A stretch of 64,000 bases of DNA, from positions 1-64,000 of the forward strand of contig JACPFT010000021.1 in assembly GCA_016182845.1 (NCBI GenBank), in the 5' to 3' direction. The stretch's first letter is position 1; the number at the start of each line of letters is the position of its first letter. Of the stretch, positions 7,965 to 16,850 are shown piece after piece. The DNA is from Gammaproteobacteria bacterium (GTDB taxonomy: Bacteria > Pseudomonadota > Gammaproteobacteria > Enterobacterales > Permianibacteraceae). Under the pieces are notes generated by a model that made no database searches, was not told the origin of the DNA, and worked only from the letters and a program-made list of their open reading frames with translations. The position numbers and the translations under genes were made by a program.

Positions 7965-7978
7965 TTGATCAATAACAA
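7965..7978. promoter_or_regulatory. FNR/ANR-like box upstream of subtilase 2
   Basis: Minus strand TTGTTATTGATCAA: TTGTT-N4-ATCAA, 9 of 10 positions of the FNR consensus. It is the counterpart of the box before subtilase 1, in the same place relative to the hairpins. Confidence 0.4.
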
Positions 7979-8154
7979 TTCCTCATATGCTCATTAGCAT
8001 TTTTTATATACCTTGACGCCGTTCACAAGCCCTGCGTGGCCCCGATCACGAATCCCTTTCCCCCACGCCTTGCCCCGGCAGCTCGCCGGGCTTTCCCTAG
8101 CCCCTCGCGAACAGGCAAAATGTGCGTCTTCCTCACGCCTTCCGGAGCCCACCG

Positions 8155-8823
8155 ATGAATGCCGACGCACTGAAACAAGCCGTCGCCCAGGCCGCTATCG
8201 CCTATATCAAGGACCACAAGATCATCGGAGTCGGCACCGGCTCCACGGTCAACCACTTCATCGATGCCCTGGCGCCCTACAAGCACGACATCGAGGGCGC
8301 GGTGTCCAGTTCCGAGGCCTCGACCAAGCGCCTTCAGGCCCTGGGCATTCCCGTCCTCGACCCCAATGCCGCCGGCCCCATCGGCGTCTACGTGGACGGC
8401 GCCGACGAAACCAATCATGCCCTGGAGCTGATCAAGGGCGGCGGCGCGGCCCTGACCCGGGAGAAGATCCTCGCCGCCACCGCCGAGGTCTTCGTGTGCA
8501 TCGCCGACGCCAGCAAGCTGGTGCAGACCCTGGGCGCCTTCCCCCTGCCGGTGGAAGTGATCCCCATGGCGCGCAGCCACGTGGCGCGCCAGCTGGTCAA
8601 GCTGGGCGGCGACCCGGTCTACCGCGAGGGCGTGGTCACCGATAACGGCAATGTGATCCTGGACGTGCACGGCCTGGCCATCCACGACCCCAAGGCCCTG
8701 GAAACCGCCATCAACCAGATCGTCGGCGTGGTCACCAACGGCCTGTTCGCCTGCCGCCCCGCCGACGTGCTGCTGCTGGGCACGGCCGAGGGCGTGAAGA
8801 CCTATAAGGGACGGGTCAACTAA
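8155..8823 (+). CDS. rpiA: Ribose-5-phosphate isomerase A
   Basis: 222 residues, standard length. It interconverts ribose-5-phosphate and ribulose-5-phosphate in the pentose phosphate pathway, in the cytoplasm. Motifs seen are [13 protein letters not shown] (phosphate loop), [18 protein letters not shown] (catalytic acidic residues) and [12 protein letters not shown]. The ATG at 8155 is preceded by GGAG at a seven-base distance; the family's N-terminus ([13 protein letters not shown]) follows directly. It stands alone, divergent from the subtilase, with a repeat rather than a clear terminator downstream. Confidence 0.97.
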   Translation: MNADALKQAVAQAAIAYIKDHKIIGVGTGSTVNHFIDALAPYKHDIEGAVSSSEASTKRLQALGIPVLDPNAAGPIGVYVDGADETNHALELIKGGGAALTREKILAATAEVFVCIADASKLVQTLGAFPLPVEVIPMARSHVARQLVKLGGDPVYREGVVTDNGNVILDVHGLAIHDPKALETAINQIVGVVTNGLFACRPADVLLLGTAEGVKTYKGRVN

Positions 8824-8870
8824 GGTTTCTTCTCAAAACGGGCTCTGAGCACATCCCGGCACGCTAGCGA

Positions 8871-8974
8871 AGAGCCCTTCGATACGGCGCTGCGCACCTA
8901 CTCAGGGTGAACGGGAAGGGAGGATGACCGTTCGCCCTGAGTAACCCGCTTTAACGGGTGTATCGAAGGGCTCT
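8871..8974. repeat. Long imperfect palindrome downstream of rpiA
   Basis: AGAGCCCTTCGATAC (8871-8885) is the exact reverse complement of 8960-8974; inside, CTCAGGGTGAACGG is nearly complemented by CCGTTCGCCCTGAG. It resembles the dispersed CCTGAG/TCGAAGG intergenic repeats found at 38.8, 41.4 and 43.7 kb. Confidence 0.75.
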
Positions 8975-9087
8975 TTGGCCTTATTGAAAACGCCATCCCC
9001 CTCGCTTTTTCCTTTCTTCTTCTATACTTGCGGCAACAGCCGCATGCAGGAGCCGGCCAGTCCGGGCTCCTGGGAAGGAGAATCACC

Positions 9088-9882
9088 ATGCCCCCACGGA
9101 TCGCCGGCCTGCTGTTCCTGGCCCTCGCTTTCAGCACGCCCGCTCGCGCCGACGAAGCCGGCTCGCGCCTGGCGCAACAGGTCTATGACCGGCCCGACGG
9201 CCAGGACGCGGTCAGCTCCGGAACCATGCTGCTCGCCGAGCAGGGCGGTAGCCCGCGCAGCCGCAGTATGCACAGCTTCGTGCTGGAGAAGGCCCCCGGC
9301 GAGACCTGGTCGCTGATCCGCTTCTCCGCCCCCGACGACATCGCCGGCACCGGCCTGCTCACCCAGGACCACCCGGCCGCCGACAGCGATCAATGGGTGT
9401 TCCTGCCGGCCTTGAGCAAGACCCGGCGCATTCCCGGGGATCGCAAGGGCGGCAACTTCGTCGGCTCCGACCTCTATTACGAGGATCTGCAGGACCGCAA
9501 GCCCGACAAGGACAGCCATACCCTACGCGGCACCGAGAAATTCCAGGGCCAGGACTGCCAGATCCTGGAGAGCGTGCCAGTCAGCGCCGACAACTCGGTG
9601 TATTCCAAGCGCGTCAGCTGGATCCATCCCCAGACCCTGATCGCCCTCAAGGTGGAGCTCTACGAGGGCAAGGCCAGCCCTGCTAAGCGCCTGGAAGTCT
9701 TGAAGATTTCCAAGGTCCAGGGCTATTGGACGGTCATGGAATCGAAAATGACCAACCTGGATACGGGCCATAGCACGCGCATTTCCCTGACCAAGATCGC
9801 CTACGACAAGAACCTGCCGGACAGCCTGTTCAGCCAGCAGACCCTGGAGGATCCGGCCCGCGACGCGGAGTGGCGGCCATGA
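9088..9882 (+). CDS. Periplasmic LolA-like outer-membrane lipoprotein-sorting protein
   Basis: 264 residues with a signal peptide (MPPRIAGLLFLALAFSTPARA). The mature part has the LolA/DUF4292-like half-barrel pattern seen in proteins encoded with MMPL permeases: WVFLPALSKTRRI, NFVGSDLYYEDLQDRK, then KRVSWIHPQTLIALKVELYE and GHSTRISLTKIAYDKNLPD. AAGGAG lies eight bases before the ATG. The stop overlaps the next start (ATGA), so the three genes to 14056 form an operon. A plausible role is carrying a lipid or lipoprotein between inner membrane permease and outer membrane; the cargo is unknown. Confidence 0.8.
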   Translation: MPPRIAGLLFLALAFSTPARADEAGSRLAQQVYDRPDGQDAVSSGTMLLAEQGGSPRSRSMHSFVLEKAPGETWSLIRFSAPDDIAGTGLLTQDHPAADSDQWVFLPALSKTRRIPGDRKGGNFVGSDLYYEDLQDRKPDKDSHTLRGTEKFQGQDCQILESVPVSADNSVYSKRVSWIHPQTLIALKVELYEGKASPAKRLEVLKISKVQGYWTVMESKMTNLDTGHSTRISLTKIAYDKNLPDSLFSQQTLEDPARDAEWRP

Positions 9883-11780
9883 AGCCCCGGCTCTCGCGGG
9901 CACCGCGCCTCGCGCCCCTGGGACTGGCCCTGCTGGCGGCCTTCGCGACGGCCGCCCTGGCCGATACCACCTATTACCAGCGCGGCGAAGCGGAGGCCGA
10001 GGCGGCACGGCGTCGCGCCGGCGGCGAGGATGCGCGGGTGCGCGTGCAAAAACAAACAGCCCATCTCTACCAGGTGCAACTGCCCTATTTCCAGACCCGC
10101 GCCGCCGCCGAGCTGGCGGCCCACAAGCTGCGCCAGCTGGGTGCCAAGTCCCAGGTGCTCCTGCCCAAGGAACGCTTCGGCTATACCTTGAGCGCCGGCA
10201 GCTTCACGAAAGCCGAGAGCGCCGAACGGCGCATGGCCGAGCTGCGCGCCCAGGGCTTCGCCAACCTGCGCCTAAAGGAGCTGGACGGCCAGCTCCTGAG
10301 CTACCGGGTGGAAAGCCTGGGGCCCTTGATCGCCGAACCCGCGCAGCCGCCGGCCGCGCCTCCCGTGCCGGCTCCGGCGGAAACACCGGCCACCGCCGCC
10401 GAGTCCACGGAATTCAGCTTCGCCGAGACCCCGGCCAGCGGCGCCGAGGCCCAGACCCTGACCTTCGGCGCGGCCGAGGACACGGCCGGCGCCGGCGGCG
10501 GACCCGAGCCCAAGGCGGTCGAAGCCAAGCTGGAGGATCTGCGCCTGGAGGCCGGCCTGCCCCTGGACAACGGCAATGCCGCCGACAGCCTGGGCCTGGT
10601 GCGCCTGACGCCGAGCTTAAGTCTCAAACCCAGCGACCGTTTCAGCATCGAGGCCAGTGTCCGCATCGATCACACGCTCCAGGACGGCGCGGCCAGCTAC
10701 AGCGACACCGAACTGGACTACCAGGAGAGCTTCCTGCGCTGGCGCGGCGACAATACGCGCTTCACCCTGGGCGCCCAGACCGTGCTCTGGGGCCGCATGG
10801 ACGATCTCTCCCCCACCAATCTCTACGTGCGCCAGGATCTGTCCCGCTACACCCTGGAGGACATCGCCGATCGCTACCAGCCCCAGGCGGCGGCGCGCTT
10901 CGAGTTTTTCGCCGGCGCCCACAAGTTCGAGGCACTGGCCCTGCCCTGGTTCGACCCGTCGAAACTGGCTCACGAGGACAGCATCTGGCATCCCGTTGAC
11001 CGCCTGGGCGGACGCATCCAGGGCACGGCGCCGGATCCGCTCGTCGCGGCCCTGGTGCGCTTCGGTGACTTCGAGGAGGACCCGGAAGGCGAGGACGAGG
11101 ACCGGATCGGCGGCGGGCTGCGCTACAGCTATGCCGGGCAGGGCCTGGACTTCGGCCTGACGGCGATGCGCGTGCAGCCCACGACGCCCTATCTGCGCCT
11201 CAACCCGGCGGTGCGCGATGCCCTGCTGCTGGGCCTGCCGCCGCCGCTGGCGGTCGCGGCCGGCTCCGATGCGACCTTCCAGGCGGTCTATCCCCAGACC
11301 GATCTGGTCGGCGCCGATCTGGCCTTCACCGCCCTGGACGCCACCTGGCGCGCCGAGCTGGTCTACACCAGCGACAACCCGGTAACCGGCCCGCTGCTGG
11401 AACTGGACACGGTGCCCGCCTGGTCCTGGGCCGCCGGCGTCGAGATCTATCCCGGCGACGGCAATAACCGCCTGACCCTGCAGCTGAACGGCAAGCACCT
11501 GGGTCGGGGCGACTACGCCGACCCGGACGACGTCTATTCCCTGTCCGGCGAACTGGAAAATGGCTTCGCCCAGGAGACCTGGCGGCTGCGCACGCGGCTG
11601 CTGGCCAGCACGGCCGAGGGCGAGCGGGATTATTACCTGAGCTCCGAGCTGGCCTGGCTGAAATGGGAGCCCCAGGAGTTCTATGTGAGCGCCCACTGGT
11701 TCGGCGGCGACGAGGCCACGGCCAGCGGCTTCCACCGCGAGCACGATCTCCTGCTCCTAGGCTGGAGAACCCAATTTTGA
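9879..11780 (+). CDS. Outer-membrane beta-barrel protein (DUF1302-like) with SPOR-like N-terminal region
   Basis: 633 residues from the ATG at 9879. Signal peptide to about residue 33 (AALADTTYY). Residues 45-150 carry two SPOR-like halves (YQVQLPYFQTRAAAELAAHK; YTLSAGSFTKAESAERRMAE), followed by a Pro/Ala/Glu-rich linker. From about residue 220 the protein is built of alternating amphipathic strands (ASVRIDHTLQDG, LGAQTVLWGRMDDLSP) and ends with Phe, as outer-membrane barrels do; the pattern is like DUF1302 proteins that accompany LolA-like and MMPL partners. A GTG three codons earlier is possible. The overlapping TTGA links it to the permease gene. Confidence 0.75.
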   Translation: MKPRLSRAPRLAPLGLALLAAFATAALADTTYYQRGEAEAEAARRRAGGEDARVRVQKQTAHLYQVQLPYFQTRAAAELAAHKLRQLGAKSQVLLPKERFGYTLSAGSFTKAESAERRMAELRAQGFANLRLKELDGQLLSYRVESLGPLIAEPAQPPAAPPVPAPAETPATAAESTEFSFAETPASGAEAQTLTFGAAEDTAGAGGGPEPKAVEAKLEDLRLEAGLPLDNGNAADSLGLVRLTPSLSLKPSDRFSIEASVRIDHTLQDGAASYSDTELDYQESFLRWRGDNTRFTLGAQTVLWGRMDDLSPTNLYVRQDLSRYTLEDIADRYQPQAAARFEFFAGAHKFEALALPWFDPSKLAHEDSIWHPVDRLGGRIQGTAPDPLVAALVRFGDFEEDPEGEDEDRIGGGLRYSYAGQGLDFGLTAMRVQPTTPYLRLNPAVRDALLLGLPPPLAVAAGSDATFQAVYPQTDLVGADLAFTALDATWRAELVYTSDNPVTGPLLELDTVPAWSWAAGVEIYPGDGNNRLTLQLNGKHLGRGDYADPDDVYSLSGELENGFAQETWRLRTRLLASTAEGERDYYLSSELAWLKWEPQEFYVSAHWFGGDEATASGFHREHDLLLLGWRTQF

Positions 11781-14056
11781 GGCGCTATCTGCCGCTACCC
11801 ATCGCCTGGCTGGTCTTCGCCCTGCTGATCGCGATTCCGGCCTGGCTGCTGAGCTACTTGCGTTTCGACAATGCTCCGGAAGCCTATCTGCCCGCCGACG
11901 CCCCCTCGGTGATCTTCGAGAAGGAGCTGCGCCGGCAGTTTCCCGGCTACGAGCTGGAGGTGGTGCTCTTCGAGGGCCTGGATCTGTTCGAGGAGGCGTT
12001 TTTAAGCAAGCTGGATAAGGCCGTGGCACTCCTGGAACGCCACGAGCAGGTGGAGCGGGTCATCGCGCCGACGCGCATGGACCATATCACCGGCACGGCC
12101 GACGGCTTCAGCGTCGAACCCCTCTTGGGCGCCAAGCAGCGCGCCAGGCTCAATCCCGAGCAGCGCCGGGCACGGGCGCTTGCCGATCGCTTCGCGCCGG
12201 GCATGGTGGTGTCCCGGGACGGTTCGGCCCTGGCCCTGATCGTGCGCCCCAAGTCCCTGCCCGACAGCCTGAGCCGCATCCGCCTGCACGAGGACATAGG
12301 CGCCGCGCTCCAGACCGCAGGCCTGTCGGAACGGGTCAGCGCCCGCGCCGGCCAACTGCCCCTGGACGTCGTGCAATTCCAGTCCATGCTCAAGGACAAC
12401 GCCACCTTCGTGCCGGCCACCATCACCGTGGGCCTAAGCCTGGTCTGGCTCTTGTTCCGGCGGCTGCTGGCGGTGCTGCTCTGTTTCCTCATGATCATCG
12501 CCAGCCTGCACGCCGCCGTGGCCATGCTGGTCGTCCTGGACAAGCCCTTCACCCTGGTCAGCTCCATCCTGCCGCCCTTTATGGCAGCGCTGACCGTCGC
12601 CTCCATGGTGCATTTGTTCAGCGCCCAGGCCCATGCCGCGGCGGCCGGCAAGACTGGCCGGACGCGGGTCGAAGCCGCCCTCGGGGAAGTCACCCGGCCC
12701 TCGTTCTTCGCCATCCTCACCACGGTGTCCGGCCTGCTGTCCCTGGCGCTGTCCACCATCCAGCCCATCCGTTACTTCGGGCTGGCCGGCGCCTTCGGCA
12801 TGCTGTTGCTGTTCTGCCTGATGATCTACATCCTGCCGGCCCTCTTGGAACGCTACGATCGCCGGCCCTGGCCCCTGCACCAGCGCGGCGGCGGCGGCAT
12901 GCAGCGCTTAGTCGATGCCCTGTCCCACCTGAGCCTACGCCATGCCGGCTGGCTGGCCTTGGCCTTCCTCGCCGCCACCCTGGCCGGCCTGCCCCTGCTC
13001 GGCAAGCTGCGCGCCGAGACCGATCTCTACAAGTTCTTCAGCGAGGACAGCCTCATCAACCGGGCCACCCATGCCGTGGAGAATCGCCTGTCCGGGGTCA
13101 TGCCCCTGGATCTGGTATTCGAGGCGGAGGGCCGCGACAGCCTCTTGGAACCCAAGCGCCTGGAGCTCCTGCGCGACATACGCGACGAGGTGACCAAGCT
13201 GCCCGGTGTGGATCGCAGCCTTTCGATGATCGACATCCTGGAGGACATGCACTGGGCCTTCAACGGCGAGGACCCGGCCTTCCGCGTATTGCCCACCGCC
13301 AAGCCCTTGATCGCCCAGTATTTACTGCTCTACGACGGCAAGGATCTCTACGAACTGGCCAACCGGGAATTCAGCCGCACGCGCATCTCGCTGGCCCTGC
13401 GCGCCCACGACACGGCCAGCTTGCGCGCCCTGATGACCGACCTGGAAAGCCGTCTGAACAGCCGGGATCTGGCCGGCATGCGCTGGCGCTTCGCGTCCGA
13501 GGCGCGCATCTTCACCGAACAGGAACGCCTCCTGGTGGACGGCCAGATCAACGGCATCTGGGGTTCTGTGGCAACCATCTTCGCCTTCATGCTCCTGCTC
13601 GCCCGGAGTTTTGGCGCGGCCCTGATCTGCATGATCGTCAATGTCACACCCGTGGTCTTCGTGTTCATGCTCATGGGTGCCCTGGCCATTCCCCTGGACA
13701 TGGCCACCGCGCTCATCGCCTGTATCGCCGTGGGCATCGCCATCGACGACACCGTGCACACCTTCGCCAATGCCCAAGGCCATCTGGCCGCCGGCGCCGG
13801 CATCACCCTGGCCATCGCCCGCACCTACCGGGAAGCCGGCCGGGCCGTGACCATCACCACCATCATCCTGTGCAGCCAGTTCTTCCTGCTCATCGCCTCG
13901 GGCTTCATCCCGACCCGGGAATTCGGATTCCTGACCGGCTTCGGCCTGGGGCTGGCCTTCTTGTTCGACCTGCTGCTCATGCCCTCCTTGCTGGTCCTGC
14001 GCCATCGCCTGCTGGCGCCGATGCCGGCCATGAAAAAGCCCGCCGAAGCGGGCTAG
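11777..14056 (+). CDS. MMPL/RND-family permease
   Basis: 759 residues starting at a TTG (11777) that overlaps the preceding stop; no ATG or GTG fits better. The architecture is a doubled RND half: TM1 (residues 6-27, LPIAWLVFALLIAIPAWLL), a large periplasmic loop, a cluster of five helices (about 215-370), a second TM (about 390-410), another loop and a final five-helix cluster (about 590-750) with the acidic GIAIDDTVHTFANAQ in the position of RND proton-relay residues. Such MMPL proteins move lipids or hydrophobic compounds across the inner membrane. With its LolA-like and barrel partners it probably forms a trans-envelope lipid route. Confidence 0.85.
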   Translation: MRRYLPLPIAWLVFALLIAIPAWLLSYLRFDNAPEAYLPADAPSVIFEKELRRQFPGYELEVVLFEGLDLFEEAFLSKLDKAVALLERHEQVERVIAPTRMDHITGTADGFSVEPLLGAKQRARLNPEQRRARALADRFAPGMVVSRDGSALALIVRPKSLPDSLSRIRLHEDIGAALQTAGLSERVSARAGQLPLDVVQFQSMLKDNATFVPATITVGLSLVWLLFRRLLAVLLCFLMIIASLHAAVAMLVVLDKPFTLVSSILPPFMAALTVASMVHLFSAQAHAAAAGKTGRTRVEAALGEVTRPSFFAILTTVSGLLSLALSTIQPIRYFGLAGAFGMLLLFCLMIYILPALLERYDRRPWPLHQRGGGGMQRLVDALSHLSLRHAGWLALAFLAATLAGLPLLGKLRAETDLYKFFSEDSLINRATHAVENRLSGVMPLDLVFEAEGRDSLLEPKRLELLRDIRDEVTKLPGVDRSLSMIDILEDMHWAFNGEDPAFRVLPTAKPLIAQYLLLYDGKDLYELANREFSRTRISLALRAHDTASLRALMTDLESRLNSRDLAGMRWRFASEARIFTEQERLLVDGQINGIWGSVATIFAFMLLLARSFGAALICMIVNVTPVVFVFMLMGALAIPLDMATALIACIAVGIAIDDTVHTFANAQGHLAAGAGITLAIARTYREAGRAVTITTIILCSQFFLLIASGFIPTREFGFLTGFGLGLAFLFDLLLMPSLLVLRHRLLAPMPAMKKPAEAG
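14033..14054 (-). terminator. Terminator for the minus-strand gene at 14072-14476, embedded in the permease 3' end
   Basis: Minus strand AGCCCGC, TTCG tetraloop, GCGGGCT, then TTTTC. The stem lies inside the last codons of the plus-strand permease gene and overlaps its stop codon. Confidence 0.75.
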
Positions 14057-14071
14057 TTCCGATTTACGCAT

Positions 14072-14476
14072 TCACTCCGGCAGTTTCGCGCTGGCCGTCC
14101 AATGCTCCACACGCTCGACCTTGCCGTTCTTGTCGAAGTGAAAGACCAGGCCGGCGATCTGCATGGAATCCTCCGCCTCCTTGACTTCCACGGAGCGATC
14201 CAGGCGCAGCATGGACTCGCGCAGCTCATCCCGCGTCAGCTGCCCGGGCAGGAGTTGCAGGGCGACTCGCAGATCGTCCTTGGTGACCGTGAAGGCCCGG
14301 GAATCGTCGTAATAGGAATGAGCCAGCAAAATCAGCAGGGTCAGGTTGGTCACGATGGCAATGACTGCCAGAACGAAGAAGCGCCGGCGCCAACGGCTGC
14401 TGCGGTGGCCCTTGCCGCGCGGGATCGCTCCCGTCAGCTCGTCGTCATCGAAAGTCGTCTGCATGGGATGCATCAT
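14072..14476 (-). CDS. Single-span inner-membrane protein of unknown function
   Basis: 134 residues. A charged cytoplasmic N-terminus (RGKGHRSSRWRRR) is followed by one strong helix (residues 33-52, FFVLAVIAIVTNLTLLILLA) and a periplasmic domain of about 80 residues with many charges (DDLRVALQLLPGQLTRDE). I do not recognise the family. Three nearby ATGs (14476, 14473, 14464) are possible and none has a clear ribosome site. It converges with the permease gene and shares its 3' hairpin. No functional assignment is made. Confidence 0.65.
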   Translation of the reverse strand: MMHPMQTTFDDDELTGAIPRGKGHRSSRWRRRFFVLAVIAIVTNLTLLILLAHSYYDDSRAFTVTKDDLRVALQLLPGQLTRDELRESMLRLDRSVEVKEAEDSMQIAGLVFHFDKNGKVERVEHWTASAKLPE

Positions 14477-14751
14477 GTCAGGGATTCCAACAGGCTCAAA
14501 ACGCCTGCGCGATAGCGCTTTAGGGACGAAAAATAGTTAAGCATATTTTACGCCATCACACCAAAAATCCCTAGGCATGCACCTCGCGCCGTGGCAGCCG
14601 CCGGAGACCATTTCGGGCATGTAAAATACGCTGACGCCGCCTACGCCTACTAAGCCGCTCCTTGCCCGCAGTTTTGCTATGCTCATGCCATGGCATTCCC
14701 ATATGCCAGCGAACGGCGCCCCAACACGCGCTTTCTTGCGAGGATCAGACC

Positions 14752-15474
14752 CTGAACACGTCCACCTTCAGCCTCGCCGACCACTTCCATCACTATTTCG
14801 AGGTCGTGCCGGCGACTAGCGAAGCCCTGAAACAGGAGGTGTTCCGCCTGCGTTATGCCGTGTACTGCGAGGAGCTGCATTTCGAGGACGAAGACGTTTT
14901 TCCCGATGGTTTGGAAACCGACGAGTACGACGCCCATTCGATCTTCGCGCTGTTGCGCCACCGGGAGAGCGGCCTCACCGCCGGCTGCGTGCGCCTGATC
15001 CTCAATCGCCAGGACGATGCCTTGCGCTTCCCCTTCGAACGCGCCTGCGCCGGTAGCCTGAATCCCGTCTTCTACGACCCCCTGAGCTTGAACCGGAAAC
15101 TCTGCGGCGAAATTTCCCGTTTAGCAGTCCACAACCACTTCCGACGTCGGCGCGGCGAGGCGGCGACGCCCGAAGGCGCGGTCGAAGGCGCCAGTTATTT
15201 CGGCGGAGAACGCCATTACCCCCTGGTGGCCATGGGGCTCTTCCTGTCCGCCTCGGCCCTGGCCCTCAACATGGGCCTGGAACAGGTCATGGTCCTGATG
15301 GAACCCCGCTTGGCGCGCCTCCTGGGCAGCTGCGGCATACGCTTCACCCAGATCGGCGATGTCGTCGATTACCACGGCCAGCGCGGCCCCTTCCGCATCA
15401 CCCGGGACGAGCTGCTCAACCAGCTCAACCCTGAGTCCATGCAATTCTTGAAACTCTTGCGTTCCGGCCTGTGA
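14752..15474 (+). CDS. PEP-CTERM/exosortase system-associated acyltransferase
   Basis: About 240 residues. The region FEVVPATSEALKQEVFRLRY then AVYCEELHFED, followed by EYDAHSIFALLRHRESG and GCVRLIL, matches the GNAT-like, autoinducer-synthase-fold acyltransferases that occur only beside exosortase systems (TIGR03694-type). LCGEISRLAVHNHFRRR and MGLFLSASALALNMGLE further support this. No ATG is available near the natural N-terminus; CTG at 14752 lies seven bases after AGGA and gives the family's usual length, so it is the preferred start, although the frame is open back to a TTG at 14662. The substrate is unknown; an N-acyl amino acid product has been suggested for such folds. Confidence 0.85.
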   Translation: MNTSTFSLADHFHHYFEVVPATSEALKQEVFRLRYAVYCEELHFEDEDVFPDGLETDEYDAHSIFALLRHRESGLTAGCVRLILNRQDDALRFPFERACAGSLNPVFYDPLSLNRKLCGEISRLAVHNHFRRRRGEAATPEGAVEGASYFGGERHYPLVAMGLFLSASALALNMGLEQVMVLMEPRLARLLGSCGIRFTQIGDVVDYHGQRGPFRITRDELLNQLNPESMQFLKLLRSGL

Positions 15475-15526
15475 TGTACCCTATCAGCTAGCGCAATCGC
15501 CGTGACCACGCCACGGAGCCAGCCCC

Positions 15527-16597
15527 ATGAACGAAGTCCTCGTCAGCCACGACCATTCCGCCCTGCACCGTAGTCCCTGGGATACCCAGGCCATGCGCGC
15601 CGAAGTGGCGGACCTCTTCGAAGCCCGGCCCCGGATCTATTATCTGGATTTCCTGGCCAGCGCCTGCACGGGCTGGCTGCTCTTCGGCTTGGCCCTGGGC
15701 TACGCGCCCGCAACCGTGGAGTTCTGGGCCCTCTTGCTCCTGGCCGGCTTCGCCCTGTACCGCGCCGTTAGCTTCACCCACGAACTCGTGCATTTGCGCA
15801 AAAGCGCCGTGCCCGGTTTCAAGCTGGTCTGGACCGCCCTCTGCGGCATGCCGCTCATGGTGCCCAATTTCCTCTATGCCGGCGTGCACATCGCCCACCA
15901 CAGCAAGAATAAATACGGAACCCTGCGGGACGGCGAGTACATGCCCTTCGCCAGTTCGGCGCCCAGTCTGATCCTGGGTCATCTCGTCGGCAACCTCATC
16001 CTGCCGGCCTTCGCCATCACGCGCTTCGCCCTGCTCGCCCCCCTGTCCTTTCTGATACCGCCGATGCGCCCCTGGGTGATCCGCCATCTGTCCGCCATGT
16101 CCCTGCGCATGCCCTTCCAAAGGGAACTGCCGGCAAGGGCCGAAGAACGCGCGGGATGGGTCAAAGAGGAACTGGCCACCAGCGCGTTTATCCTGCTGGT
16201 CCTCGCCGCCATGGGCCTGGGTCTGCTTCCATGGCAAGCCTTGCTGCAATACGCCATCATCGTGGTCCTCATCGCCAGCCTCAACTCCATACGCGCCATC
16301 GGCGCCACTCACCGCTATCGCAGCCGTGGTCAGGAATTCAGTTTCCACCACCAGTTCCAGGACTCGGTCAACGTCGCCAGCTCGCGCCTGGACAGTCTGC
16401 TCATGTGCCCCGTGGGCCTGCGCTACCACGCGCTGCACCATTTATTCCCCAGCCTGCCCTACCACAATCTCGGCGAGGCCCACCGCCGCCTGAGCAGCAC
16501 CCTGCCCCGAGAGGCCGATTATCACCGGGTCCGCCTGGACAGCGTCTGGGACGGCTGGCGGCAGCTGTTGTCCGATATTGCCCTTCGGCCTCGCTAA
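15527..16597 (+). CDS. Membrane fatty-acid desaturase family protein
   Basis: 356 residues with the three histidine boxes of di-iron membrane desaturases/hydroxylases: H85-E-L-V-H89, H121-I-A-H-H125 and H301-A-L-H-H305. Four or five hydrophobic segments surround them (about 42-80, 100-120, 145-180, 217-255). GGAG lies eight bases before the ATG. It follows the exosortase-associated acyltransferase by 52 bases on the same strand, so the two probably act on the same lipid or acyl product. Substrate and regiospecificity cannot be read from the sequence. Confidence 0.88.
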   Translation: MNEVLVSHDHSALHRSPWDTQAMRAEVADLFEARPRIYYLDFLASACTGWLLFGLALGYAPATVEFWALLLLAGFALYRAVSFTHELVHLRKSAVPGFKLVWTALCGMPLMVPNFLYAGVHIAHHSKNKYGTLRDGEYMPFASSAPSLILGHLVGNLILPAFAITRFALLAPLSFLIPPMRPWVIRHLSAMSLRMPFQRELPARAEERAGWVKEELATSAFILLVLAAMGLGLLPWQALLQYAIIVVLIASLNSIRAIGATHRYRSRGQEFSFHHQFQDSVNVASSRLDSLLMCPVGLRYHALHHLFPSLPYHNLGEAHRRLSSTLPREADYHRVRLDSVWDGWRQLLSDIALRPR

Positions 16598-16650
16598 ATA
16601 GCAGAACCAAAATGGGCCACACCAAGCCCGTTGGTCCTGAGTAGGGAAGC

Positions 16651-16673
16651 GGACACAAACTGCGTTTGTGTCC
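16651..16673. repeat. Perfect 10-bp hairpin
   Basis: GGACACAAAC, loop TGC, GTTTGTGTCC. It lies in the 395-base gene-free stretch 16598-16992, which otherwise holds only another hairpin and a terminator; the hairpin has no T-run and may be part of a dispersed repeat. Confidence 0.6.
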
Positions 16674-16850
16674 CGGGCCAGGCCGAACCGAAGGATGGAC
16701 GGGTGGGGTAAGCGCTTCGATACGCGGATCTACGACCCTCTGCACAGCACGAATGGTTGCAAAGTGAGTGGTCTTTCGGAGCAGCGGCTTAGTGGGTTGC
16801 CACTTGGTCGCATCTTTTTCTTGCAGGATTGTTGCGGATGGAGCCTCGTC

